Below, in pieces: positions 12,051 through 23,759 of a stretch of 64,000 bases of DNA (position 1 is its first letter; each line of letters opens with the position of its first letter). Source of the stretch: Cryptomeria japonica (taxonomy: Eukaryota; Streptophyta; Pinopsida; Cupressales; Cupressaceae); the NCBI RefSeq assembly GCF_030272615.1, contig NC_081414.1, positions 665,665,938 through 665,729,937 on the forward strand, in the 5' to 3' direction. Made by a program: the position numbers and the translations under genes. Below the pieces are notes generated by a model. It was not told the DNA's origin and did not search any database. It saw nothing but the letters and a program-made list of their open reading frames with translations.

Positions 12051-13336
12051 TCTATGCCCTAACCGGTTCGGACTCCCCTTTATACGAGACAATCTATGAA
12101 TATCTTAAGAACAATACCCTTCCACTCAATCTATCAAGTAACCAAAAACACAACTTCATCTAGCAAGCCGCCCGCTATACCTTAACTGCTTACACACTTT
12201 ACCATCGAGGTCTAGATGGTACTCTTCTTCATTGCCTCGATCATAACAAATCTGACTCTGCCTTACACAAGCTTCATGAGGGTATCTATGTTATGCATTC
12301 AAGTGGTCCTACTCTCGCCAAAAAACTTATGAGAATGAGATATTACTGGTCGATAATGGAGAAAGACTCTTATCAATTTTTAAAGAAATGTCCAAAGTGC
12401 TAAATTCATGGCAATCTTATCCATGCACCAGCATAGGAGCTACAACTGTTTACCACATCTTGGCCTTTCTATCAATGGGGACTTGATTTAGTAGGGAAAA
12501 TTCATCCTTCTTCTTCAAATGGACACAAATTCATTATCACTGCAACATAGTATTTCACAAAGTGGATTGAAGCAGTCCCAATGACTACTGTAACTGGAAA
12601 ATAGATCGCCTCATTTATTCTCAATTATCTCATTTGCAGATATGGCATTCCCAGTTCCATCATCACCGACAATAGGTATCCTTTCAAAAATCAAGATGTA
12701 CGAGAGCTATGTGAACGAATCAAAATCCATCATTGCTTCTCCACACCTTACTACCCATAGGGGAATGGTCAAGCAGAAGCATCAAATAAAACAATTATGA
12801 AAATCCTCAAGAAAATAGTAAATAATACGGGCAAGGATTGGGAGGTACAACTCAATCTGACACTTTGTGCATATAGGACTAGTATCTAGATACCTATAGG
12901 GGCTATGCCATATTCATTGGTGTACAGATCAGAAGCAATTCTACCTCTTGAGGTAGAAATTCCATCTCTTAGAGTATCTTTGAAGGACCTCATACCAGAT
13001 GAGGAATATTGAGTCAATAAATTACATGAACTAGAGCTTCTGGATGAAAAATGACAACATGCCTATGACTATCTCAAATCATACTAGCAGGAAATGTACA
13101 GAAGCTACAATCATAGAGTCATCCCTAGGGCTTTCAAAGTTGGTGATCTTGTACTAAAGGAAAATCCCAGAAATCAACAGGATTGAGAAAAGAAGGGGAA
13201 GTTTGAACCTAACTAGTTGGGTCCTTTTGTCATCATCTTAGCCTACGAATGAGGTGCCTATCAGTTAACAACTTCAGAAGGGGACATGCTTGATGAACCA
13301 ACCAACAACATCCATCTAAAGAAATTCTACACTTGA
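12051..13336 (+). pseudogene. T1 integrase, copy 1 (decayed)
   Basis: The DNA-joining enzyme. The HHCC zinc site is at about 12265-12400 (LHEGIYVMHSSG, then CPKC), followed by D-D-E catalytic motifs: GLDLVGKI (about 12480), IITDN (about 12660) and GQAEASNK (about 12768). A C-terminal GAYQLTTSEGDML region ends FYT-TGA at 13334-13336. I read about ten internal stops. Several of these codons are intact (CAG, TGG or CGA) in copy 2, which shows the direction of change. This is the left unit of a tandem duplication. Confidence 0.85.
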
Positions 13337-14432
13337 GTTGTGCAATGCATGAAACAAGTGAAAAATACAAAAAAATAAAAAACTCAAGAAAATACAAAAA
13401 AGCACAAAACAAAAAAGTGCAATAAAACCAAGTAGTAAAAACCGGGCAATAGGCCCTATTTGTGAGAGAATGGCTCCTCTATCTATCAGTACTCATATTT
13501 TTTGATCTATCAAAGTCCAAGCTAATGGCCATCGCCCAACACTTATTCATGCAACATTATCCCAGACATACTTAGTGTAGTCAATGTCCTTGATTATCCA
13601 AATACGCTTATCCATATCATATCCCACCATTGCTTGGTGATTTATGTATATATCCACATCAATAGATATTTATGGCTAGGGGCAGCATTCCTATCACTTT
13701 AACCATTTCGATAATAAACAACAAAAGATGACAGCAAGCTAAGGAAACAATGTCAATAACTGCTCATTAGGCTAGAAAACAAGACCATTATTCAACTACA
13801 ACTTTAGCATACACATGATGGGTGATTTTCTTAATTATAATTTATTTTCATCTGGCATGAAGTTTTTACTATTTTTTATCTTAAATTTTGAATCATTAGA
13901 TCTCCTAGGCTACTTGAGGATGCATCAAGCTAGAGAAAGAAATGAAGGAATCTGGTATTTTGGTTTTTTCTGTCCATGAGGCAATCATTCATACAGTACA
14001 AATTTGTCTCGAGACATGATTGGAAACATATCATTGAAGACATTTTCCACTTTGCACATACAAATGGTTAACTCTTTTCTATTTTATGCAAGCAGTACTC
14101 AGGGCATCTTGGTTCAATTATACTTTGATGCTTGTGTCATCTTGCAATATCAAAATCCACGTAAATTATACTCGGGTCATTATGGTTCAAATATACCATT
14201 ATGATTGTATAAAATTTCAACATATCAAAAACTCCATGATGACAAACAAAAACAAATCACAAACAAGTGACTAAACAGGAATGACAACGACAGAATTAAA
14301 GTCATCATTTAGTTGCATATCATTCTTAAGCTTGCATTTTAGCTGCATATCATTCTTAAACTTGCATTTAGTTGCATATCATCTTAATCTTACATTAGTA
14401 TCACATCATTATCACTATCATACATCTCATTT

Positions 14433-15718
14433 TCTATGCCCTAATTGGTTCAGACTCCCCTTTATACGAGACAATCTATGAATATCTTAAGAATAATATC
14501 CTTCCACTCAATCTATCCTATAACCAAAACTGTAGCTTCATCCGGCAAGCCGCCCGCTAAACCTTAATTGTTGACACACTTTACCATTGAGGTCTAGATG
14601 GTACTCTTCTTTGTTGCCTCGATCGTAATGAATCTGACTCTACCTTACACGAGCTTCATGAGGGTATCTGTGGTATGCATTCAAGTGGTCGTACTCTCGC
14701 CAAGAAACTTATGAGAATGGGATATTACTGGCCAACAATGGAGAAAGAGTCTTATCAATTTGCAAAGAAACATCCAAAGTGCCAAATTCATGGCAATCTT
14801 ATCCATGCACCGGCATAGGAGCTATAGCCATTTACCACATCTTGGCCTTTCTATCAATGGGGACTTGATTTAGTAGGGAAAATTCATCCTTCTTCTTCAA
14901 ATGGACATAAATTCATTATCACTGTAACAGAGTATTTCACAAAGTGGATTGAAGCAATCCCAATGACCGTTGTAACTGGAAAACAGATCACCTCATTTAT
15001 TCTCAATTATCTCATTTGCAGATATGACATTCCCAGTTCCATCATCACCGACAACAGGCATCCTTTCAAAAATAAATATGTGTGAGAGCTATGTGAACAA
15101 TTTAAAATCCATCATCACTTCTCCACACCTTACTACCCATAGGGGAATGGTCAAGCATAAGCATCAAATAAAACAATTCTAAAAATCCTCAAGAAAACAG
15201 TAAATGATGTAGGCAAGGATTGGCATGTACAACTCAATTTGACACTTTGGGCATACAGGACTAGTATCTGGACACTTAAAGAGGCTACGCTCTATTCATT
15301 GGTGTACGGATTAGAAGAAATTCTACCTCTTGAGGTAGAAATTCCATCTCTTAGAGTATCTTTGAAGGGCCTCATACCAAAGGAGGAATATCGAGTCAAC
15401 AAATTACAAGAACTAGAGCTTCTAGATGAAAAATGACAACATGCCTATGACCATCTCAAAGCATACCAATAGGGAATGTACAAAAGCTACAATCATAGAG
15501 TCATCCCTAGGGCTTTCAAAGTTGGTGATCTTGTACTAAAGGAAAATCCCAGAAATCAACAAGATCGAGAAAAGAAGGGGAAGTTTGAACCTAACTGGTT
15601 GGGTACTTTTCTCATCATCTTAGCCTATGGATTAGGTGCCTATCAGTTAACAACTTCAGAAGGGGACATGCTCGATGAACCAGCCAACAACATCCATCTA
15701 AACAAATTCTACACTTGA
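14433..15718 (+). pseudogene. T1 integrase, copy 2 (duplicated, decayed)
   Basis: The second integrase copy, starting inside the domain without any upstream pol. It repeats the HHCC and D-D-E regions and the C-terminus of copy 1. Open pieces are at 15239-15436 and 15476-15718. It preserves codons lost in copy 1, for example TGG at TSIW and at EPNW, CAG in TGKQ, and CGA in QDRE. It has losses of its own, such as CGA to TGA near 15085 and CAG to TAG near 15472. It cannot be expressed as a functional integrase. Confidence 0.85.
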
Positions 15719-16801
15719 GTCATGCAATGCACGAAAAAAGTGAAAAATACAAAAAAATCAAAAAAATCAAGAAAATACAATAAAAGTGCAATAAAACCAA
15801 GTAGTAAAAACTTGGCAGCAGGTGCTATTTGCGAGATAACGACTCCTCTATCTATCATTACTCCTATCATTTGATCTATCAAAGTCCAAGCTAATGGTCG
15901 TCGCCCAATACTTATTCACACAGCATTATCCCAGACATACTTAACGTAGTCACTATCCTTGATTATCCAAATACGCTTATCCATATCATATCCCACCATA
16001 ACTTGGTGATTAACATATATATCCACATCAATAGATATTTGTGGCTAGGGGCAGCATTCCTCTTGCTTTAACCATTCCGACAATAAACAACAAAAGATTG
16101 CAGCATGCTAAGGAAACAATGTAAACAACTGCTCATTAGGCTAGAAAACAAGACCGTTATCCAACTACAACTTTAGCATACACATGATGGATGATTTTCT
16201 TAATTATAATTTGTTTTCATCTGGCATGAATTTTTGACTATTTTGTATCTTAAATTGTGAATCATTAGATCTCCTGAGCTACTCGAGGATGCATCGAGCT
16301 AGAGAAAGAAATGAAGGAATATGATTTTTTTGGTTTTTCTGTCCATGAGGCGATCATTCATATGGTACAAATTGTCTCAAGACATGATTGGAAACATATC
16401 ATTGAAGATATTTTCCATTTTGTACATACAAATGGTTAACTATTGTATGTTTTACGCAAGCAACACTCAGGTCATCTTGGTTTAATTATACCTCGATGCT
16501 TGTGTCGTCTTGCAATATCAAAATCCATGTAAGTTATACTCAGGTCATTATGGTTCAATTATACCATTATTCTTGAATAAACTTTCAACATCAAAAGCTC
16601 CATGATGACAGACAAAAACAAAGCACAAACAAGTGACTAAATAGGAATGACAACGACAGAATTAAAGTGATCATTTAGTTGCATATCATTCTTAAGCTTG
16701 CATTTTAGCTGCATATCATTCTTAAACTTGCATTTAGTTGCATATCATCTTAATCTTACATTAGTATCACATCATTATCATTATCATACATCTCATTTTC
16801 T

Positions 16802-17050
16802 AGATACATCTCACATAATTATCATTATCATACATCTCATTTTCAAGATACATCTCATAAATCAAAGTAATCAATACAAATACATCATCACATTCTCATC
16901 TCATCATAAATCATATATTATCATCAAAATCAAGAGCATTATTATCTAAACATCACATCATCATCATAGAATAATCATATCCATGCATATCATCAATCAT
17001 CATCAATAACACATGTGGATTAGAGCAAATCAGTGTCATATATATATATA
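16802..17050 (+). repeat. TCA/TCAT-rich low-complexity tract
   Basis: Runs of ATCATC, TACATCTC and TCATAAATC with a terminal TATATATATATA at about 17039-17050. No gene is seen. It separates the integrase duplication from the antisense PMD gene. Confidence 0.7.
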
Positions 17051-19100
17051 TCAAGAATGGTTGAAATGTACAAGGAATATCATGTCTGTCAAAATACAAC
17101 AGAGAGAGGTCTCTCGGGTATGACTATCTCCTGAGGCTGATGGTCTCGTGGTAGATGTCCTAGCCCCTGGATCTCCACCAGGTAGATCACATTGTTCGAG
17201 CCCTGTAACACCTCTACTCTCTGTCCTCGTATGAGTGTGAACAAATTGACTGGTTGCATAGCTAGGAGCTCTGTGATCTCTAGGGACCACCTCCTTGTAT
17301 AAACACCTAGATTACTCAGCCTCCTTGGCCATATACCATATCTCCCTCAGCGTGTCTCACATCGAGGCACCAGCCATCACTCTCTCCAATCTCTCAGTAA
17401 GATCCTCTGCCTGACCCCCGCGCTCTCTCTCTGTATCCTGCTCTGCCATAATCTACGTAATTTGACATTGTTGCACTAGCACCTGTGCCTGCAGCTCCTG
17501 CACTTTGACCTGTAGGGCTCTAATCTATGAATCCTATAGATGTGTGGGTACCCTAATCTAAACGGGTACCTATGTCATGGTCCCATCCATACCTGTCCAT
17601 GTATGAGGTGTCGATGGAGATAGAACATCATATCTCTTCCTCTGGGTAGATCGCCTAACATCCTTTGTACCACCCACCACCGCTAGCACTACACCTACCC
17701 TACCAGCCCCACTAGCACCAAGAACAAGCCCTCCTCCTCTCCCTCTATCTCTCCCTTGTCCTTTATCTAATCCACCTCTATCTCCCCCTCTCCCTCTATC
17801 TAATCCACCTCCACCACGTCCTCCACCTCCTCCTCCATCATCTCCACCTCCATCTCCTACCTCCTCTCCCTCCTTGTCTCTCTGTCTGTCTCCCCTCACC
17901 TTTGTGGCAGCTCATCCTCATCATCATCAGAGGAAGGTAGTATCTCTACCAGATCAGATATACGTGCCACTGCATGTGCCATAAATTATGGTGCAAACTC
18001 CTCTGTCATCCCCGCATCCACAACCCCAGCTCCATAATCCCTGATCTATCATGCCAATGTCATATACTCCTCCACTACTGCTATGCTATCTAAAGTGGGT
18101 CCCCAATCTGGCACATCCTGTCTCTAGTGAGTATATAAACAAGCTCCCTATGGCATCGTCTGTTGTCTACCATACTGCCACTGAACATGACTACACAAGA
18201 ATTGCTTGATAATAAAGGGTGTCCGCTTGATCAGGTACTTCGACATATGCACATAGGGAATCTCTAGCCCATCCTCAGCCCACACCTCACAATCTATATA
18301 CGGTCTCTAAATGACTGCATTGATATCATCCAATGCTCTCTGCCAGTGCTCTAGTTTTCCCAGCTTTTGCTGGATAACTATACTTGTATATCCATAAGCA
18401 TATGCTCATCCAACTGGCTTATCCCTGTCTGCAAGTGGCCTCACTGCAGGAATGTGCTCCCAAGCCCACATTGTTAACAATGTCACCCTAGCTGATAAAC
18501 TGTTGTATCCCAGATAGACCACCTGATGAAGCTCTCTGTAAAGATGGGCCAACATATAAGACCCCTATGCAAACCTATGCCCCTACATCACCATATCCTC
18601 TAACACCAATCCCCATCCCACAGCTAGGCCCTTTGACCTATGGTTGGGACACAAAAATCCACCAATAAACCTTGCTAGTACTAATGGTAGTGGAGCATAA
18701 TCAAAATCCATGAACTCCTGCTAGGGGATCTCATATGCACTGATTTGATCATCCTAGAAGATGCGACAGAGAGCCTTTGTCCCACCCTCCTCAATCTTCT
18801 CATATACAAACAAGGCCCCAACTATAGGAATCCGTAGAATTTGATAACAGTCCTCTGGTGTGACTTTTATCTCACCCGTAGCCAAGTGGAAGGTGTTCGT
18901 GTCACTGTGCCACCTCTTTGGCAAAGCTGCCAACAAACCCCAGTTAATGATATACTGAGGCATGTCTAGTAAAGAGGACAACCCACATCTCTCAATCACA
19001 TCTCTGTTATCATGTGATAAGCGAGGAATCAATGACCATGGTCTCAGAAACCACTCTCACGACTAAAGCACACCAAGCTTTGCCTGCAAAACAGCAAGTG
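17051..19100 (-). pseudogene. Antisense plant-mobile-domain (PMD) gene in T1 (decayed)
   Basis: A gene antisense to T1. The clear PMD part is 19032-18754 on minus: PRLSHDNRDVIERCGL, then KRWHSDTNTFHLATGE and IKVTPEDCYQILRIPIVGA, the signature of the MAIN/MAIL-type plant mobile domain. Farther on, 17899-17570 is Gly/Asp/Arg-rich, and 17540-17051 is in the same frame with a short coiled coil (QVKVQELQAQVLVQQ; EDLTERLERV) broken by stops. The order PMD, charged linker, coiled coil matches the antisense gene of T2. Between 18750 and 17900 the frame is broken, and introns may be present. I see no catalytic residues; the PMD is a proposed nucleic-acid or chromatin-related domain. Confidence 0.7.
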
Positions 19101-19189
19101 TCCATCATTAGTTCCCAAATCTATTCGGTATATCCAATCAAAGAAAAATCAACTTGAAACAATGAAGCATCTCAAAACCCATATCACAA

Positions 19190-19455
19190 GAAACATATCG
19201 AAAGTAGCATCAAATCAAGACCCATATCTCAAATCTGACTCATATAAAAAATCTAACCCATATCAAAAATCAAGACCCATATCGCAAATCTGACCCATAT
19301 CAAAAATCTGACCCATATCAAAAATCAAAACCCATATAAAAAATCTGACCCATATCAAAAATCAAGACCCATATCGAAACTCTGACCCATATTAGAAAAC
19401 AAGACCCATAATGCAAGCAACTCAAGATCCATAATGTAAGTAATCAAATCAGGAC
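19190..19455. repeat. Degenerate 17-18 bp minisatellite
   Basis: About a dozen imperfect copies of AAATCTGACCCATATCAA, varying to AAATCAAGACCCATATC, run from about 19190 to 19450. It lies just upstream, in the antisense sense, of the PMD gene. The spacing is too short and the repeats too irregular for a CRISPR array. Confidence 0.75.
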
Positions 19456-19829
19456 TCATAATGCAAGCATCAAATCAAGACTCATACCAAAAGTACAACA
19501 AGGACCCATATCGAAAAAATCACATCAGGAATCATATTGGAAATCAAGAATTGGGACTCATAATGGACATTAACTCAAAAGGAAAAAATCAAATATCCAC
19601 ATCAAACTCAAAATCAGGACCCTCATCAAAGCAATCAATCAGCTTGGCACTCCATATTGAAAGCAATTTCAAAAGACTCCAAATCATCATATCAAAATCA
19701 GACAACATCACAGCAAGCAAAAAATTGGCTCAAGACCCATATCAGAACAATCAGCAGGTGCATATCAACTCCTAAGCCATCTATCTCATCTATCTTGACT
19801 CACGATGCATTCTTCCAAGCCTTTTTCAC

Positions 19830-20175
19830 CCATTTTGGACCCTACACGCTAAACCAGGGCTCCTATGCACTAAGCTTCTACTTATGCACTACCCTTCTTC
19901 ACCAATGTGCTAGAAACTTTACCTTACGCACTAAAACCCTCGACATGCTAACTGTGGTCACTCCACTGCGCTACCCTGTCAACCTTATGCGCTAAAACCC
20001 CCGATGCGCTCTCTTGCAGACTGTATGCGCTAAAACTATCTACGTGCTAACCTAACCTACTGACACACTACAGAAGGATACCCAGACACTAACCTACCTA
20101 GGTTTACCCTATGCACTAACTTGTTTATCATATGCACTATATAAATCGATCTATGCGCTAAACTGGCAAATTTTA
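19830..20175 (-). repeat. ATGCGCTAA motif cluster (TTAGCGCAT on minus)
   Basis: More than ten variants of ATGCGCTAA (ATGCACTAA, TACGTGCTAA, ACACGCTAA and others) are spaced about 20-30 bp apart. They are the reverse complement of the TTAGCGCAT motif in the leader of the same element. Read on the minus strand they stand upstream of the antisense PMD gene, as the leader clusters stand upstream of gag. Confidence 0.7.
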
Positions 20176-20692
20176 AACCAAAAAATTAAAAACGTGATCA
20201 AAACAGGCAAAATAAATTAAAAACGTGGAAAGATTTGGACCACTTACAGGTGGGCCATACGTAGTGGGCCTCCGATATCAATAGATAGGCTCAAATCAAT
20301 GCAGAGAAAATGGAACCAACATTTTTGTCACAGCTCAAATGTCACAATCACAAGGAGATAAGTGTGCAAATGAATTTTCAAAGTTACTTTTTACCTTTCT
20401 ATAGGGTAAAATCAATAAGGTTAATAAGTGAGGCATGTATTTTCCTCACTTTTTCATTTTTAATATTATCAACATCATTTTCGGGAGATGAATCAATAAA
20501 ATGCATTCAACACAATCAAAAATTTTGAAATGCAATTAATCCAAAAACACTCATAAAATTGACAATTTTTTCAAAATCCTTGATTCATCTCCCGAGGGGG
20601 AATCATCAATATCATTCATCATATTGACATCTCGACACAAGCATCATATCTAGAAGATTTTCTTTGAATCAACATGTGCACACATGACACTT
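20176..20692 (+). other. T1 3' untranslated DNA before the PPT
   Basis: AT-rich sequence with no convincing gene. The small open frame 20310-20528 has no recognisable motif. Near-repeats of a phrase around ATCTCCCGA (20485 and 20588) were noticed but are not informative. Confidence 0.5.
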
Positions 20693-20707
20693 CAAAGAGG
20701 GGCAAAA
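20693..20707 (+). other. T1 polypurine tract
   Basis: CAAAGAGGGGCAAAA lies immediately before the TGTAGATG start of the 3' LTR. It is the expected primer for plus-strand DNA synthesis and confirms the orientation of T1. Confidence 0.85.
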
Positions 20708-20727
20708 TGTAGATGTATAAATTTGAC
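20708..20727 (+). repeat. T1 3' LTR, left piece (split by C1)
   Basis: The first 20 bp of the 3' LTR (TGTAGATGTATAAATTTGAC) are homologous to 1527-1546. The last five bases, TTGAC, are the TSD of C1 and recur at 27160-27164. Confidence 0.9.
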
Positions 20728-21785
20728 TGTTAGGACCCAGAGGCAACTGAGAGGGGGGGGTGAATCGGTTGACTATTTAATTTCAACCCAAATATAACTT
20801 AACCAAACTTAGTGCATAATACCGATAAACCAAACTTAATGCCAGTAGATAGTTTAACAGTTAATAACAATATTGGTAAAGTTTATTGCATGAAACAGAA
20901 AGACAAATAACATCCACAACACATAACATAGATATTTGTACATGGAAACCTTGTAAGGGGAAAAACCACGGTGGGAAACCTTACCCACAATCAAATGATA
21001 CTATTGTAGATAGTCTGTGTGTACAAATGGGGTTTGCACATGTAGAAAGGCCAACTACCTAGAGCTCACTGCTCAATCACAAAATGGGAGTCACACTGAC
21101 TACAATTGGATGGTTAAATCCAATGATAATGTACTGCTCAAAATAGCATCTTCATATGCTCGATTCAGTACTGGTTAAGCTCTGATTGTCTTCTTCATAC
21201 CTTCCTTGAATCTTCAAATGATGTCTACGTGTATAGCTCTGATTATATTCGCATATACCTTATTACAATCCTTTTCACACCTTCTCTATATAATCTCACA
21301 AATGAGATCTTACATATATACCAGAACCTAAGACCAAATGTGTAGGTCAGCTTACTAAGAATATTATAATTAAATCAATTACAAATGAATCAATATGTGA
21401 TGCATCATGTCATCTCAATGCATTTACAATAATAACCAATCAATAAAACATCTCAATAACATGTCGTGTTGATCTGGAATAAATAACGCTTGTCGGTCCA
21501 TAACCTAGACCTATTTGCCAGTAACAACAAATATGCAAACTCAATTAGACCAATAACCAAATCACCAAAACCAAGTGTCCAAATAGTTCCTTTGACATAA
21601 CCAAGTAATCTCTAGATGATAATAGATCATCCTCAGTGCCGGTGAACAATATAACCTATTGGTGAACCAGGTACCGGTGACTGTGCATGTCACCGAACAT
21701 GATGGTGAACATAACCAAAGATCTCCAGAAGGATAAGTGTTGACATCAATTATAGAACCAATGCAACACATCCATAATACCAACA
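20728..21785 (-). repeat. C1 3' LTR
   Basis: 1058 bp, TGTTAGGACC to ATACCAACA in plus-strand reading. It aligns along its length with 26118-27159. Read on minus it has a TATATAG box near 21290 and the ACCGTGGTTTTTCCCC box of this LTR class near 20965. The purine-rich sequence next to it on minus (CAAAGGGGGAGAT, about 21786-21799) is the PPT. Confidence 0.9.
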
Positions 21786-21800
21786 ATCTCCCCCTTTGGC
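21786..21800 (-). other. C1 polypurine tract
   Basis: On minus the sequence reads CCAAAGGGGGAGAT immediately before the 3' LTR start TGTTGG. This is the canonical copia plus-strand primer site. From 21800 to about 22170 no coding region is seen. Confidence 0.8.
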
Positions 21801-22176
21801 ATTGATGACAACACAAGATGGAAAAACCATCTAAGTGCCAAAGCAGAAATGCCAAAAATAAAAAACCGACAATCTCCCAAAGAGATCATTAACCAGAAAT
21901 CAAAATACAGATACGGAGAGTAACAATCTCTCCCCCAATGAATAATCTCTCCCCAAAAGATAATGTGTTTTTTCATAGATATCTTTTCCCCTTTGACACC
22001 AAATGCCAAAGCAATACAAAACCAAATACAATCAGTTCATAGAACTTATTACAAATACCAATTGTTATAACCAAATTTATTCAATCTACTCCCCCTGAGA
22101 AGTAGCTCTCCTTCATCAAAGACGGAAAAAATATTTCTCTATTATTTCTGTCGGTTTGATGCCATGCTTCAACTGT

Positions 22177-23640
22177 CTAAATTTCTATAGGTGAGGGTAT
22201 AACTCCAAGCCGCTCTCTTAGATATTCAAAGTTTTCCTCAGGCAAAGGCTTAGTAAAGATATCTGCAATCTGTTCTTTAGTATTCACATAAACCAATTTC
22301 ACTTCTTTTGCTTCAACATTCTCTTTCAAAAAATTGAATTTTATAGAAACATGTTTAGTTTTAGAGTGAAATACTGGATTCTTTGATATATCAATTGTTG
22401 CCATATTATCACAGTAAATGATTATAGGTTCTTTGCATTTTACCTTTATGTCCTTCAACATTTGCTTAATCCATAATACCTGTGTACAATTAGTTGCTGC
22501 TGCAACATATTCTGATTCTGTTGTTGATAGTGATGTATAGCTTTGTTTCTTGTTCAACCATGAAATTAGTCTACTACCAAGAAAAAATGCTCCGTCGGTG
22601 GTGCTTTTTTTGTCATCTACATCTCCTGCCCAATTTGCATCTGTGAATGCACATAAATCAAAATTTTCATCTTTAGGATACCATAAACCAAGATTTGTTG
22701 TGCCTTGTAGGTACCAAAAAATCTTTTTCACTATTGATTCATGATTTTCCTTAGGATTACTCTGAAATATTGAAACAATACATACTGCATTCATAATATT
22801 AGGTTGTGTTTGTGTCAAATACAGTAAACCTCCAATCATAGATTTATATCTTGTCGGATTAACAGGTGTCAATTCATCCTTCAATTATAGTTTATCAGTT
22901 GTAGTCATAGGAGTACTTACTGGTTTAGAGTTTTCCATACCAAATTTCTTTAGTAATTCCTTCAAGTACTTTGATTTATTTATGACTATACCTTTATCAG
23001 TCTATGAAATCTGCAATCCTAAAAAGAATTTTATCTCCCCAATCATAGACATTTCAAATTCTTCTTGCATCTTATTAGAAAAGTCTTTACACGATCCTTC
23101 TTCTCCTCAAAAAATGGCTTCATCAACAAAAACTTCAATAACCAGGATGTCATCATTAGTCACTTTGTAATATAAGTTGTTGTCAACATTACCTTTAGTA
23201 TAACCAAGCTTCAAAAGATATTTGTCCAATCTTGCATACCTAGCCCTAGGAGCTTGCTTCAATCCATATAAAGCTTTCCTTAACCTGCAAACCATATCTT
23301 TGTCATTTGTCAAATAAAATCCATTAGGTTGTTCAATGTAATCTTCCTCTTCAAGAACACCATTCAGAAATGCACATTTAACATCCATTTGATATACTTT
23401 ATAGTTCTTATCTGCTGCAAAAGCTAAGAATAATCTGACTGCCTCAATTCTAGCTACCGGTGCAAAGGTTTCATTGTAATCAATTCCTTCTTTCTGTGAA
23501 TATCCCTTACACACTAATCTTGCTTTGTTTCTGATTACCTTACCATCTTCATTAAGTTTATTTCTGAATACCCATTTAGTTCCAATTATATTTTTGTTTT
23601 TAGGCTAGGGAACCAATGTCCATGTGTTATTCTTTTCAAT
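22177..23640 (-). pseudogene. C1 reverse transcriptase and RNase H (decayed)
   Basis: One frame runs from 23514 to 22177 with few stops. RT motifs: [18 protein letters not shown], then [30 protein letters not shown], and the catalytic region as VFVDEAIF where FVDDIIF is expected, so the second Asp is Glu. RNase H: CAFTDANWAGD, SLSTTESEYVAA, CDNMATIDISKNPVFHSKTK and a VNTKEQIADIFTKPL end. Stops are TAG within QIS-TDKG and TAA within KL-LKDEL, both where Gln is normal. Coding for the RT N-terminus can be followed beyond 23514 to about 23640 in other frames, so a frameshift separates it from integrase. Confidence 0.88.
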
Positions 23641-23759
23641 TTGTTATAATTCATCTTCCATAGCTTTAATCCAATGTTTATCTTCACATGCCTCATTAAT
23701 AGTTGCTGGTTCAATTTGAGAAATTAGACATACCTCTTCATTTTCCAATCTTCCTCTAG

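Larger units (their letters stand above)
12051..16801 (+). repeat. Tandem duplication of T1 integrase plus 3' flank (two 2.38-kb units)
   Basis: Unit 1 (12051-14435) and unit 2 (14433-16801) align end to end: both begin TCTATGCCCTAA and both end CATCTCATTTTCT, with a 3-bp TCT overlap at the junction. Each unit holds most of integrase and about 1.1 kb of non-coding DNA. The copies differ at several to about ten percent of sites by eye, mostly C/T and G/A, so the duplication is old relative to the decay. The non-coding parts 13337-14432 and 15719-16801 hold no gene I can support. Confidence 0.9.

Noticed and set aside
17570-17899. Gly/Arg-rich minus frame as a separate RNA-binding protein
   Set aside because: It is in frame with the downstream coiled coil and follows the PMD block in the same gene order as T2, so it is treated as the linker of the antisense gene.
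19190-19455. Repeat array that could suggest a CRISPR
   Set aside because: Units are 17-18 bp, imperfect, with no unique spacers and no cas genes, in plant repeat DNA. It is a minisatellite.
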